The translations under genes were made by a program, and so were the position numbers. The notes under the pieces are model-generated. The model saw nothing but the letters and a program-made list of their open reading frames with translations, ran no database searches and was not told where the DNA came from. From Bradyrhizobium sp. CCBAU 53338 (GTDB taxonomy: Bacteria; Pseudomonadota; Alphaproteobacteria; Rhizobiales; Xanthobacteraceae): a DNA stretch of 64,000 bases. How positions within the stretch are numbered: the first letter of the stretch is position 1; each line of letters starts with the position of its first letter. Below, in pieces: positions 7,481-15,586 of this stretch. The DNA lies in contig NZ_CP030048.1 of NCBI RefSeq assembly GCF_015291665.1, positions 3,596,001 through 3,660,000 on the forward strand, in the 5' to 3' direction.

Positions 7481-7886
7481 TCCAGGCGACTATACGCTTG
7501 CCGCGCTCGGCATCACCACTGCGCTGACGGGCCAGGCTCAGACCTCGATCCAGGATCTTGAGGGAATGAACGCTGCCACGATCGAGGCGCAATTCGCCTA
7601 CGGGTCGGGCGGAACGAGCTGCAAGGTTTGGATTCAGACCACACTTGACGCCGGCCAGACATGGCTTGACGTCGCCTGCTTTGCGTTCACCACGTCGAGC
7701 GGGACCAAGGTCATCAATCTGTCCGGCCTTACACCCGTGACCACTGCCGTCGTTCCGACTGATGGCTCGATGGCAGACAACACGGTCCAAGATGGCGTGC
7801 TCGGCTCGGCGCTGCGCGCCAAGATCACCACCGTGGGCACCTACGCCGGCAGCACCGCGCTCAGCGTGAGGGCCTGCGTCCGCTAA
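7473..7886 (+). CDS. Beta-rich hypothetical virion protein
   Basis: This 137-residue protein is Gly/Ser/Thr/Ala-rich and appears all-beta (TIEAQFAYGSGGTSCKVWIQ, WLDVACFAFTT, ALRAKITTVG). It overlaps the connector gene at its start and shares one base with the next gene at its end (TAATG at 7884-7888). Its overall shape resembles the protein at 6316-6741, though clear identity is limited. A decoration or connector-associated role is plausible from position. No catalytic motif is seen. Confidence 0.6.
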   Translation: MLNPGDYTLAALGITTALTGQAQTSIQDLEGMNAATIEAQFAYGSGGTSCKVWIQTTLDAGQTWLDVACFAFTTSSGTKVINLSGLTPVTTAVVPTDGSMADNTVQDGVLGSALRAKITTVGTYAGSTALSVRACVR

Positions 7887-8272
7887 TGAACCGGCTGCTG
7901 TCCCAACTGAACCGGAGGCTGGATAAGCGCGGCGAGCCTGTCTGGCTGCAGCGCGCCACCTCGGGGACCAACGTCCGGGCTGAGGTGCCTGCCATCGTGC
8001 GCGCGCTCACTGCGGAACAGTTGATCGGCAACATCACCCAACAGAGCTTATTCATCATTATTTCGCCAACGCATCTATTCGATCGCAAGCAGTGGCCTGG
8101 TGGCGTCACCCCTACGGTGCAGACGTTCGGCATCATCGATCCAACCGACCCACGCTTTCCTCGCACCAGTGACGCCATCTTCGTGCGTGGTCCTCAGCGG
8201 ACGCTTACCAACGTCAAGCCGGTCTTTGACCGCGGCGAGTGCATCCGCATTGAGCTGAGCTGTACGGGGTAG
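7886..8272 (+). CDS. Putative head-closure (stopper) protein
   Basis: This 128-residue protein starts MNRLLSQLNRRLDKRGEPVWLQR. Middle strands (TLTNVKPVFDRGECIRIELSC) end the protein. The small size and position between adaptor and tail-terminator-like genes, in an order portal-protease-capsid-adaptor-this gene, fit the head-completion or stopper component of siphophage necks. The family is not firmly recognised. Its presence suggests that the capsid is built to accept a tail, presumably one supplied in trans. Confidence 0.6.
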   Translation: MNRLLSQLNRRLDKRGEPVWLQRATSGTNVRAEVPAIVRALTAEQLIGNITQQSLFIIISPTHLFDRKQWPGGVTPTVQTFGIIDPTDPRFPRTSDAIFVRGPQRTLTNVKPVFDRGECIRIELSCTG

Positions 8273-8276
8273 CGCC

Positions 8277-8732
8277 ATGCCAATGCGTGCACCACGTATC
8301 TGCGTCTGTGGTCTGCGTGTGGCTGGCGGTGCTCGGTGCGTCTGCCAACAGGAACGCAAGGCCCAGGCCGATAAGCGTAGACCATCGGCACGAGAGCGCG
8401 GCTACACCACCAAGTGGGAGCGCGAGAGCAAGTCGTTCTTGGCGCGTCCAGAGAACCAGCGCTGCGCCTGTGGCTGCGGCCGATTGGCCGACATGGTCGA
8501 CCACATCATCCCCCACCGAGGCGATCAGCGGCTGTTCTGGAGCCGGTCCAATTGGCAGCCGCTGGCCTCGTCACCCTGCCATTCCAGCCGGAAGCAGTCG
8601 ATCGAAGCGCGGTCCGCGCGAGGCACTATGGGGCCCCCGGGGGCATCGCAGACTTCGGCTTGGGGGCCTGGGACCGGTTCCGGGATCGGATTTTTGGCCA
8701 TGCAGGATACGAAAACGGGAATTGAGCCATGA
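8277..8732 (+). CDS. HNH endonuclease (packaging-associated)
   Basis: This 151-residue protein has a Cys-rich N terminus (CVCGLRVAGGARCVCQ) and the HNH core: CACGCGRLADMVDHIIPHRGD, then the NWQPL Asn and CHSSRKQ. The DHIIP His and the two CxxC-type pairs indicate a zinc-supported beta-beta-alpha-metal nuclease. HNH proteins next to terminase genes in HK97-like phages assist terminase cleavage during packaging. Its stop overlaps the TerS start (ATGA), which supports that role here. Confidence 0.9.
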   Translation: MPMRAPRICVCGLRVAGGARCVCQQERKAQADKRRPSARERGYTTKWERESKSFLARPENQRCACGCGRLADMVDHIIPHRGDQRLFWSRSNWQPLASSPCHSSRKQSIEARSARGTMGPPGASQTSAWGPGTGSGIGFLAMQDTKTGIEP

Positions 8733-9154
8733 GCAGGCCAGGCCCCAAGGGAAAGCCCCCGGAGCTGAAGGTCATTTCGGGCACAGATCAGCCCGTTAGG
8801 CGCCGGGAAAGGGTGGTTTCCGTGCTCGACGGCCAGCCGGTTAAGCCCGCCTGGCTGAAAGGTCGAGCGGCCAAGCTGTGGGCGGAGAAGGTCGCGACAT
8901 ACGTCGAGCGCGGCCAGTCGGTGGTCGGGTGTGAGAGCGCTCTGGCTCAATATTGCTCGCTTGAGGCATCCCTGATCGAGCAATTCGTGAAGAAGCTCAC
9001 CCCGCCAACCAGCCAGCTCTCCGCTTACCGCACCTATGCGGCGGAGTTTTTCGACACGCCGGCATCGCAGATCGGATCGCCGAAACAGCCCAAGGCGGGC
9101 AAGTTCGCCGGGAACGGCCAGCCTCCGCCACCGGAAGGCGGCCCTTGTGCGTGA
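8729..9154 (+). CDS. terS: Terminase small subunit, P27 family
   Basis: This 141-residue protein opens with the P27-family signature RPGPKGKPPELKVISG and has the helical segment AAKLWAEKVATYVERG and a C-terminal flexible tail rich in Pro and Gly. It recognises the packaging site on the element DNA and hands it to TerL. In capsid-forming satellites a dedicated TerS ensures that satellite rather than helper DNA enters the small capsid. It overlaps HNH upstream and TerL downstream. Confidence 0.9.
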   Translation: MSRPGPKGKPPELKVISGTDQPVRRRERVVSVLDGQPVKPAWLKGRAAKLWAEKVATYVERGQSVVGCESALAQYCSLEASLIEQFVKKLTPPTSQLSAYRTYAAEFFDTPASQIGSPKQPKAGKFAGNGQPPPPEGGPCA

Positions 9155-10841
9155 TTATCCGGGCATCGCCGAGCGGTATTGCCGGGACGTGATCGCCGGA
9201 ACGGTGGTTGCGGGCAAGTGGACGCGCCTTGCATGTCGGCGGCATCTCCGCGACCTGGAGCGCGCCGCCGACCCGACGTTTGCCTACACCTTCAGCGCCT
9301 GGCACGCCTCCGACGTCTGCGACTTCATCGAGAAGCTGCCCCATGTCGAGGGCAAATGGGCGTCACCGACCATCACGCTCGAGCCGTGGCAGGTGTGGTT
9401 GCTGGTGTGTGTGTTCGGATGGCGTCGGAAGTCAGATGGCGGCCGTCGATTCGAGCAATCCTATATCGAGGTGGCCCGCAAGAATGCCAAATCGGCTCTG
9501 ACGTCGGGTGTGTCCCTGTATTGCCTAACGTGCGACGGCGAAGTCGGGCCGCAGATCAAGACAGCCGCGACGACCGGCGGGCAGGCGAGGATTGTGTTCG
9601 ACGTAGCCAGTAAGATGGCGCGCGCGACGCCGGATCTCAGGGAAGCATTCGGCCTCGAGGTTATGGCTAATTCGGTCGTCTGCCACCAGAACAACGGCAG
9701 CATTCAGCCGATCAACGCCAAATCCTCCACGCAGGACGGTCTGAACCCGCATTTGACCGTGGTCGACGAACTCCACGCGCACAAAGACCGCTCGCTGTTC
9801 GACGTGCTCAGGTCTGCCACTGGCGCGCGGAAAAATCCGCTCATGTGGGCCATCACGACGGCCGGCTATTCCACCGTTGGCGTCTGCTACGAACAGCGGG
9901 ACTATATTTGCAAGGTGCTCGAGGGCGTGGTCGAGGACGATACCTATTTCGGCGTCATCTACACGCTGGACGAGGGCGACAATCCCTTCGATGAGCGGGT
10001 GTGGCCCAAGGCTAACCCGAATCTCAATGTATCCGTCGACATCGAAAAGATGCGCGCATATGCGCGGCAGGCCAAGAATTCACCGGCCAGCGAGGGCGAG
10101 TTTCGGACCAAACGGCTCAACCTCTGGCAAAATTCACACTCGACTTGGCTGTCAATCGAGCAATGGAAGGCGTGCGCCGACACGGCGCTGAAGATCGACG
10201 ACTTCGCGGGCGAGCTGGCCTGGATCGGCATCGATCTGGCGGACACGAACGACGTTGCCGCGCTCCTCATCGTCTTCGAGCGTGAAGGTGTTCATCACGC
10301 GTTCGCTCGCTTCTACTTGCCGGAAGACCTGGTCGAGATTTGCGCTCACCGCACCACAACGCACTACAAGGTGTGGGCTGACCAAGGCTTCATCACTACG
10401 ACCAAGGGCGACTTTATCGACCACAACGCGATCGAGCAGGACATCCGCGCACTCTGCGAAGCGCACCAAGTGATGAGTATCCGCCTCGAACACTACGGCT
10501 CAGCGCAGATCGCTGCAAACCTCATGGAAGACGGTCTCCCGGTTGAGATCGTTCATAAGAAACCAGAAACCTACAGCGAGCCAGCGAAGCTGTTGGAGGC
10601 GTGGGTTGAGATCAAGAAATTCCGGTTTGATGGCAACCCGGTGCTGACGTGGATGGCTTCGAACTGTGTCGTCGATCGCCGCGTCAACGGTTCGATCCTG
10701 CCGAAGAAAGAGCACAAAGACAGCCCGAAGAAGATCGACGGTATCGATGCGCTGATCATGGCGATCGGCGCGGCCACTGCTGGCGAAAGCCGCTCAGCAT
10801 ACGATTCGGACGATAGGGCAGAGGGCATCCTGCATGTTTGA
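9147..10841 (+). CDS. terL: Terminase large subunit (Terminase_1 family)
   Basis: This protein of about 564 residues has an ATPase motor: Walker-A-like ARKNAKSALTSG near residue 110 and Walker B LTVVDELHAH near 205. The nuclease domain includes IGIDLADTNDVAALL near 355 and the late acidic IDGIDALIMAIG. GTG 9147 is preferred: GGAAGG lies at 9132-9137 and the N terminus MRDYPGIAERYC fits the family. The open frame extends back to 9036, but that part is inside terS. All main catalytic segments look intact, so it should package DNA. Confidence 0.93.
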   Translation: MRDYPGIAERYCRDVIAGTVVAGKWTRLACRRHLRDLERAADPTFAYTFSAWHASDVCDFIEKLPHVEGKWASPTITLEPWQVWLLVCVFGWRRKSDGGRRFEQSYIEVARKNAKSALTSGVSLYCLTCDGEVGPQIKTAATTGGQARIVFDVASKMARATPDLREAFGLEVMANSVVCHQNNGSIQPINAKSSTQDGLNPHLTVVDELHAHKDRSLFDVLRSATGARKNPLMWAITTAGYSTVGVCYEQRDYICKVLEGVVEDDTYFGVIYTLDEGDNPFDERVWPKANPNLNVSVDIEKMRAYARQAKNSPASEGEFRTKRLNLWQNSHSTWLSIEQWKACADTALKIDDFAGELAWIGIDLADTNDVAALLIVFEREGVHHAFARFYLPEDLVEICAHRTTTHYKVWADQGFITTTKGDFIDHNAIEQDIRALCEAHQVMSIRLEHYGSAQIAANLMEDGLPVEIVHKKPETYSEPAKLLEAWVEIKKFRFDGNPVLTWMASNCVVDRRVNGSILPKKEHKDSPKKIDGIDALIMAIGAATAGESRSAYDSDDRAEGILHV

Positions 10842-10853
10842 ACGAGCTAGATT

Positions 10854-11312
10854 ATGAGCACAACACGCGACGCGCTGGTGGCCATACGTTCACGACTGGA
10901 AGCCGACGACAGCGGCATAACCATTCCGTTGCGGTGGCATGGCGAGCCGTCAGATCCGCTATCTGATGAACCGGAGCCCTTTGGCTACGTAATCTTCAAC
11001 AACGAGGGTTCAGGCAATGGGCCGATTGAATTCGGTGGAGGCAGAGGACAAAACCGCTACAGGAGCAACGCGACCGTAGAGGCTTACGTCTTTGTGCCAG
11101 CGCAATCGGGCTTGCCGGCCGCGCTGGACCTCGCTGAGACCGTCGCATCGAGACTCCGCAGTTTCAGGGACGATACCGTCTCTTGCTTCTCTGCCGATGT
11201 CATCCCGATCGGCGGCGGCTCCAGCATCGCACCGCCCGGTCTGGACAGCGACGTGTCGAACTTCGTCGCCGCCTTGGCCGAGGCGAGGGTTACGTTCGAT
11301 CAGATTGGGTAA
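10854..11312 (+). CDS. Tail-terminator/tail-completion-like protein
   Basis: This 152-residue protein reads MSTTRDALVAIRSRLEAD, then ITIPLRWHGEPSDPL, the central ATVEAYVFVPAQ, and FVAALAEARVTFDQIG at the end. This matches the small alpha/beta tail-terminator family (HK97 gp10/lambda gpU-like) in size and strand order. In a tailless satellite such a protein could act as the adaptor to the helper's tail. It follows terL closely. The assignment is moderate. Confidence 0.6.
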   Translation: MSTTRDALVAIRSRLEADDSGITIPLRWHGEPSDPLSDEPEPFGYVIFNNEGSGNGPIEFGGGRGQNRYRSNATVEAYVFVPAQSGLPAALDLAETVASRLRSFRDDTVSCFSADVIPIGGGSSIAPPGLDSDVSNFVAALAEARVTFDQIG

Positions 11313-11363
11313 TGGAATGCACAGCCCCCCGCTAATTGATCACACCATCACCGGAGATTTTTC

Positions 11364-12015
11364 ATGAGCATCCAACCATTCGTTGGTCGTCCGTTCTTGC
11401 TGGGCCCCGATCCCCGTGTTCAGGCGGGCTCCGGCATCGTCACGACGGGCCTGACCCTTAACGCCGCTAACATGTCTGTGGTTTGCATCGGCCGGGTGCG
11501 TACATCGGACGGCGCCTCGCACACGATCGACACAACCGGCTCGTCTAATCTCGCCTTCCGCTCGGGGGCGCCGAACACGTTCGCCAACGGCGGATCTACG
11601 GTCAAGATCGGCATCGCGACTGTCGGGTGTGGACTGCGACTTCGTCCTCTACAGCGACCCGCTGGGCACGCCCGGGGCGCAACGCACGGTGTCGATGGTG
11701 GCCAAGACCCAGTACCAGAGCAGCGGCCAATACGTGTTCGAGACCTTCTCGTCGCCGTATGACGTTCCCGCCAATACGCCCATCGGAGCTGTGCTGAAGC
11801 CCGGCGCGTCGAGCGCGACCGCGTTCTATAAGACGCTGAATCACGCCGATCACCGGATCGCGGAGGCCTATGGCACTAGCGGTTACGGAATTAGCCGCAA
11901 CACAGGCGCCTTCTCAAACGACAATTCCAGTCTCAACAACTATTACATTGGATTGATGCTGAGCGGCTTCGACGGGGGCGGTGGCACGTCGATGTACGGC
12001 GTGATTGGGGGGTGA
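11364..12015 (+). pseudogene. Frameshifted virion-like protein (two overlapping reading frames)
   Basis: The first frame starts at ATG 11364 with GGAG eight bases upstream and reads sensibly to ATV near 11624. It then degenerates, ending at 11762. A second frame from about 11626 (GTG at 11629, beginning VDCDFVLYSDPLG) runs to TGA 12015. Skipping one G in the GGG at 11625-11627 joins them into one protein of about 216 residues, rich in Gly, Ser and Thr. Either a one-base insertion has broken the gene, or a slippery site is used, or the base is a sequencing error. Content resembles a phage structural or surface protein; the family is not recognised. Confidence 0.6.
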
Positions 12016-12099
12016 CTTGGCGACCACCAGGTTGAGCAAAAACCCGGTGGCATTTAACTGTTCAACATCGGCCGAGATGGCCGAAATAAGGAGACGCAG

Positions 12100-12351
12100 A
12101 TGACGCGCGTTGAAACCGTTGTAACTGACAAATGGATGATTGGTCTCATAGCCGACAACCCAGCTAGGCCAACGGTTTTGATTTTTGAATTCGAAGATCG
12201 CGAGAACATCTCCCTTGCGATCTTGCCTCAGAATGCAATCGAGATTGCGAAAGCGATCTTGGCGCAATACGAAAATCCGCCGCCGCCAGTTGAGCGATAT
12301 GAGCCATCCTTAGACCCTAGCTTGCCGGTGCCGCACAGGTTTTCTCGATGA
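12100..12351 (+). CDS. Small hypothetical protein
   Basis: This 83-residue protein has a strong ribosome binding site (AGGAG nine bases before ATG 12100). It has an alpha/beta look: a strand-rich first half (WMIGLIADNPARPTVLIFEFED) and the helix NAIEIAKAILAQYENPPPP. It is the last rightward gene before the oppositely oriented cargo genes and overlaps the end of the next leftward gene by 35 bases. Function unknown. Confidence 0.6.
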   Translation: MTRVETVVTDKWMIGLIADNPARPTVLIFEFEDRENISLAILPQNAIEIAKAILAQYENPPPPVERYEPSLDPSLPVPHRFSR

Positions 12352-12571
12352 GATCAGTCATCGAGTGACCAGCTATCATCATTCCCTCTGGACCGATCGG
12401 CATGATACGCCGCCCCTCCGTGAGTTTCAGTCTGGGTAGCACCCAGGTTTCTTTCATGACGATGTAGCCTGGGCCGGTTCGTTGCACATTGGCGCAAATC
12501 TGCGGGTTCAAGCGAGGGGCCGGTTGGCGGTACTCAATCGTGGCGGCTAGCATTACTGCGAAAATGATCAT
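12317..12571 (-). CDS. Small hypothetical protein with N-terminal hydrophobic segment
   Basis: Read leftward from ATG 12571 (MIIFAVMLAATIEYRQ), this is 84 residues with a short hydrophobic start that could be a signal or membrane anchor. A globular part with one Cys pair (about residues 27 and 79) follows. A longer frame begins at 12709, but its first part overlaps the next gene and looks non-coding. It lies at the 3' side of the leftward cargo operon. No family recognised. Confidence 0.45.
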   Translation of the reverse strand: MIIFAVMLAATIEYRQPAPRLNPQICANVQRTGPGYIVMKETWVLPRLKLTEGRRIMPIGPEGMMIAGHSMTDLIEKTCAAPAS

Positions 12572-12639
12572 GGGTGCTCGGGCACGAGGGAAGGGGCGAT
12601 AACGTAATCCGCGGCCCTGAGGGGCTAGGAGGTGGGGAG

Positions 12640-12933
12640 TTACGTTCGATCTGATTGAGTAGGATACACCCGCGTCTTGCGTCCTTGTAGCCACTCGACG
12701 GCTAGCCATCCCTTGTTTGTGATCTTGAAGGTGCGGCCGTGCAACGACCGGTCACCTTCAATCGCCAGCCCTTTTGCGATGAGTGAGTCCATACTTTTCT
12801 GGCCTACTCCACTGGCCTTTGCCAAGGGCTCAAACCCTATGGCGACCCTCGAAAATATTCTGAGAGCCTTTTTGTCGGACGCCGTGAGGCTTCTCCAGTC
12901 CTCTTCATCGAAGGTTGCTAGATCATCCTTCAT
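12640..12933 (-). CDS. Winged-helix-like small protein partnered with the Abi-alpha gene
   Basis: This 97-residue protein starts at ATG 12933 (MKDDLATFDEEDW), overlapping the stop of the upstream Abi-alpha-like gene by four bases, so the pair is co-translated. Segments LTASDKKALRIFSR, ASGVGQKSMDSLIAKGLA and HGRTFKITNKGWLAVEW resemble a winged HTH in which the second helix binds DNA. It could regulate the operon or act as the neutralising partner of a toxic defence protein. The fold is inferred by eye. Confidence 0.6.
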   Translation of the reverse strand: MKDDLATFDEEDWRSLTASDKKALRIFSRVAIGFEPLAKASGVGQKSMDSLIAKGLAIEGDRSLHGRTFKITNKGWLAVEWLQGRKTRVYPTQSDRT

Positions 12934-13574
12934 CGTGGCGCCCGTCGTTTGGCTTCGAGCGGTGGTGTCGCAGATGAGGCGATCATTATCTCTTGTCCAT
13001 AAGGGGTGATCATAAAGCCGCTGTTGGGATTTTGCCGCAAGCAATTGAGTTTTACGAGGTGTTCGACGGAGAATGACGCGGCAGATTGTCTTAGATGATA
13101 GGCTGCAGCTAAATCACCTTCGTTGAAGTAGGGCTTGCTGGCGTCAAGCCTATTCATCGCAAGCGTCATCGTAAGAATATCTATGGGGTGCCACGCCCGG
13201 ACGGTTTCCACGAAGTCTGGGCGAACGAGGTCGGCGTAATCTGGATCCATTGCGTTGGCGAGAAGCGCCGCGAAAATCTCCTGCAGTTCTTCACGCGGCT
13301 CGCCTTGCGCCGCCTCGAGTAAGGGGACGGCTAGGCTCTCCGGAATTGGTGTGGTTTTGTCAGCAAGATCACGCTCTTCAATGATGCGCTTTGTCTTCCT
13401 CTGGAACTGATCTAAGTTCCGCTCGCGAGCCTGCGCAATGCGATCGCCGATCATCCAGTTGTAAATGTTGCTGATCGCGGGACTTGCCTTGTCGACAAGA
13501 TCGACGACTTTGCCAGTAGCCTTGGCGGTTTCCGTGATCGCCTTCTCATACGGCATCTCAGGGCGCTCGGTCAT
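12930..13574 (-). CDS. Abi-alpha (DUF4393) family-like protein, putative anti-phage effector
   Basis: This 214-residue protein has an N-terminal helical region ending in a basic segment (RNLDQFQRKTKRIIEE). The segment PIPESLAVPLLEAAQGE followed by LQEIFAALLANAMDPD is characteristic of the Abi-alpha/DUF4393 family, some members of which cause abortive infection. The FVETVRAWHPIDILTM stretch also fits. It is transcribed against the structural genes, in the place where phage satellites carry defence cargo. Its stop overlaps the start of a small winged-helix-like gene. Defence activity is inferred from family and location only. Confidence 0.7.
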   Translation of the reverse strand: MTERPEMPYEKAITETAKATGKVVDLVDKASPAISNIYNWMIGDRIAQARERNLDQFQRKTKRIIEERDLADKTTPIPESLAVPLLEAAQGEPREELQEIFAALLANAMDPDYADLVRPDFVETVRAWHPIDILTMTLAMNRLDASKPYFNEGDLAAAYHLRQSAASFSVEHLVKLNCLRQNPNSGFMITPYGQEIMIASSATPPLEAKRRAPR

Positions 13575-13610
13575 AAACCATCCCTCACTAGGCGGTCCGC
13601 CTTATTCGAG

Positions 13611-13781
13611 CTATTTTCTTGATTGCACCACCTCTTGAAGGTCAGCCACGGCCTGCGCGGTCTCCTGTAGCGTTCCTATAAGAGCGCGCAGCAAGTCGTT
13701 CGTAGTATCCTGAGTTTCCTTCTGCTGCATGATCGCGGCCCTGAGGTCGACCAGGGCGTCGTACACGTTGTCATCCATCAT
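13611..13781 (-). CDS. Small coiled-coil protein
   Basis: This protein has 56 residues from ATG 13781 (a second ATG follows at once), with AGGGAG as ribosome binding site. It is almost entirely helical with heptad-like spacing (ALVDLRAAIMQQ, LLRALIGTLQETAQAVADLQEVV). It is first in the leftward group, 36 bases before the Abi-alpha-like gene, and probably shares its promoter. Function unknown; an oligomerisation or sensor role is possible. Confidence 0.5.
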   Translation of the reverse strand: MMDDNVYDALVDLRAAIMQQKETQDTTNDLLRALIGTLQETAQAVADLQEVVQSRK

Positions 13782-14185
13782 CCCGCTCCCTTGGCGATGC
13801 AGTTCGGATAATCGCTCAACCTCAGCGGGCGGGCAAGGGCGCGCGAAAGCCGCCCCAGAGGGGCTTGGCAATCGCTGCAAATCAGGAATACGGTGCTGGC
13901 GGAGCGTCGAAACTCCCGCCAAAGACCCTTGCCGGGGTCCGTTTGGCACCAGGGCGATGGCAGGGCGATCCTTGCCGGGATCAACTGTCGCCATCGATTT
14001 AGAAACGCGCTGGTCAACCGCCAGCGTGAACGGCAGCACTATGCCGGGCAGGCGGCGGTTATACAAGACCCGAAAGGGAAAGACCGTCGCGCGTCGTCTC
14101 TGGCGGCGTTTCGAACTGCTCCCGGCGCCAGTGCTGACCACTGGCACACTACGGCCGTCGAAAGCCGTCAATCCAGAGACCGCCA
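13782..14185. other. Divergent intergenic region, no convincing gene
   Basis: About 400 bases lie between the leftward cargo genes and the rightward pair at 14186. Open frames exist on both strands (13729-14322 plus, 13611-14264 minus) but their composition is irregular and they conflict with better genes. The region should hold the divergent promoters. No repeat or strong palindrome was found. Confidence 0.4.
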
Positions 14186-14824
14186 ATGAAAAATCACGCC
14201 GCAGAGGCCCTTCCGGAGCCTCAAGAATCGTTCGCCGCGCTGTCGGCTGCCGTGCACCCGGCATGGCACCAAGCCATCATACGACTCGCCAATGCCTCCG
14301 AGAGGGTTGCCTTTCGCCTTGAGGCGTTCATGGGGACACCAATCGACGGAGGGATGGCGCGCCATGCCCGGGAACTGGTCAAGGATCTGATCGACTTCCT
14401 GGACCAACTCGAGGCAGATCCTGACCTCGAACCATCTGCTGGCGGCTCCTGCACCGACGAGTGCGAGGAGATCGGCGACACCGAGCCCAGTTTGGGCAGT
14501 CTCGACCGGGCGATAAACCAGGAGCAATGGAGCAAGGGCCATTCATGGGGGCCGGGTGACGCGGACCTGGAGCTAGACCGGAGCGACGACGAGCCCGCCC
14601 TCGGAGCGACCGAAAACCATCCCAGCGCACCGGCGCCCATCGTGATCGGGCACAAAGGGCCGGGCGCGTCTTCGCACCAATACCGCGACAATAGCGGGTC
14701 TCAGGTCTTCTGGTCGTTATCCGGGCGCGACGACCGGGAGGACGAGGTCGACACAGGGATTGGCGATCAGGACGGTTTGCTCGAGCAAGTCGGCGCCGCT
14801 TGGAAGGGCGGAGGGATGGCATGA
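14186..14824 (+). CDS. Acidic hypothetical protein with repeated EP[SA]LG motifs
   Basis: This 212-residue protein has a helical N-terminal domain (about 1-85: VHPAWHQAIIRLANASERVAFRLEA, split here as two helices, then VKDLIDFLDQLEAD). An acidic, disordered C-terminal region follows with the motifs TEPSLGSLDR and DEPALGATEN about 40 residues apart. I recognise this as a type of protein common in Bradyrhizobium genomes with tandem EPSLG motifs, of unknown function. Its stop overlaps the next start (ATGGCATGA). Confidence 0.65.
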   Translation: MKNHAAEALPEPQESFAALSAAVHPAWHQAIIRLANASERVAFRLEAFMGTPIDGGMARHARELVKDLIDFLDQLEADPDLEPSAGGSCTDECEEIGDTEPSLGSLDRAINQEQWSKGHSWGPGDADLELDRSDDEPALGATENHPSAPAPIVIGHKGPGASSHQYRDNSGSQVFWSLSGRDDREDEVDTGIGDQDGLLEQVGAAWKGGGMA

Positions 14825-15018
14825 ACACCATCAGCGAAGACATCATGGTCGTCGTGGATCTCACCAACCTGCTTGTGGTGCTATTGGCACAGCCCGACGC
14901 TGAAACTGCGATTGATGGGATGCACAAGGTTGCTCAGGTAATCTCTGACCGCGCGCGGTCGATCCAGGATCAGGTTGAGAGGCAGGTCGGCCCGCGGCGG
15001 GTGGCGCGCGTCCGGTAA
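14821..15018 (+). CDS. Small helical hypothetical protein
   Basis: This 65-residue protein from ATG 14821 overlaps the preceding gene by four bases. It contains a hydrophobic stretch (IMVVVDLTNLLVVLLAQ) and a helix ending in a basic tail (QVGPRRVARVR). An intrinsic terminator follows within 20 bases, so it closes a two-gene operon. Function unknown. Confidence 0.55.
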   Translation: MNTISEDIMVVVDLTNLLVVLLAQPDAETAIDGMHKVAQVISDRARSIQDQVERQVGPRRVARVR

Positions 15019-15035
15019 ATTGTCCTCGATGCTCA

Positions 15036-15067
15036 AGACGCCCGGGACAATCCCGGGCGTCTCTTTT
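15036..15067 (+). terminator. Intrinsic terminator
   Basis: Stem GACGCCCGGG (15037-15046), loop ACAAT, stem CCCGGGCGTC (15052-15061), then TCTTTT. It ends the two-gene operon 14186-15018. Confidence 0.85.
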
Positions 15068-15571
15068 GGGACCACCGGCGCGAACTAGGGCCGAGCAACA
15101 GCCAAGCAATTGCTCTGATTTTGCTTCGGCGAAATTTTGTAAATCCTTACAACGACAGCGGGGCGGCGCCGGGAGTAGGGTCATCCGGTAAACCGTTGGG
15201 CAACTTTTGGGATACTGACTGTTGCACTAACGGCGATCTACGTTCCGAGCCGGCAGGTGTCTCATCCCAGCTATTACCGGGGATAACCCGTACAAACTAT
15301 GCAGCCCATGCCGTTTGGCCTTATGGCTCAATCCAAGTCGACTAACTGGCATCAATGTAATGTAGTTTCCGTACATGCCAAATCATCAAACCATTTGACC
15401 ATTTGGCATGTGCGGAACAATGGTTTTTTAGCGAGAAATGAAAGGCGGATCGGGCTTGGCGCGCGGTATATGGCCGGGGACTCGGACAACCGCTGTTTCA
15501 TAGGGGCCATCCGAGACACCTTGCGAGCCACTCGGTCGCAGGTATGAAGGGCGAATGCCTGGAATGATTTT
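15068..15571. other. Long non-coding region upstream of the xis-int genes
   Basis: About 500 bases without a supported gene and locally less GC-rich than the surroundings. It holds an interrupted palindrome at 15373-15411 (described separately) and should contain the promoter of the HTH-integrase pair, and possibly integrase or excisionase binding sites. No other repeats were recognised. Confidence 0.4.
15373..15411. promoter_or_regulatory. Interrupted palindrome, candidate operator or recombination-protein site
   Basis: Perfect 11-base inverted repeat: ACATGCCAAAT (15373-15383) and ATTTGGCATGT (15401-15411) separated by 17 bases. A further partial copy, CCATTTG, lies within the spacer. There is no U-tract immediately after, so terminator function is unlikely. 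The spacing puts the half-sites about 28 bases apart centre to centre, which fits a dimeric regulator on one DNA face. It lies 176 bases upstream of the HTH-int genes. Confidence 0.5.
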
Positions 15572-15586
15572 ATGGGAAGCCCTCAC

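Noticed and set aside
13729..14322. 197-codon open frame on the plus strand
   Set aside because: Overlaps two better-supported genes on both strands and has irregular Arg/Ser/Pro-rich composition.
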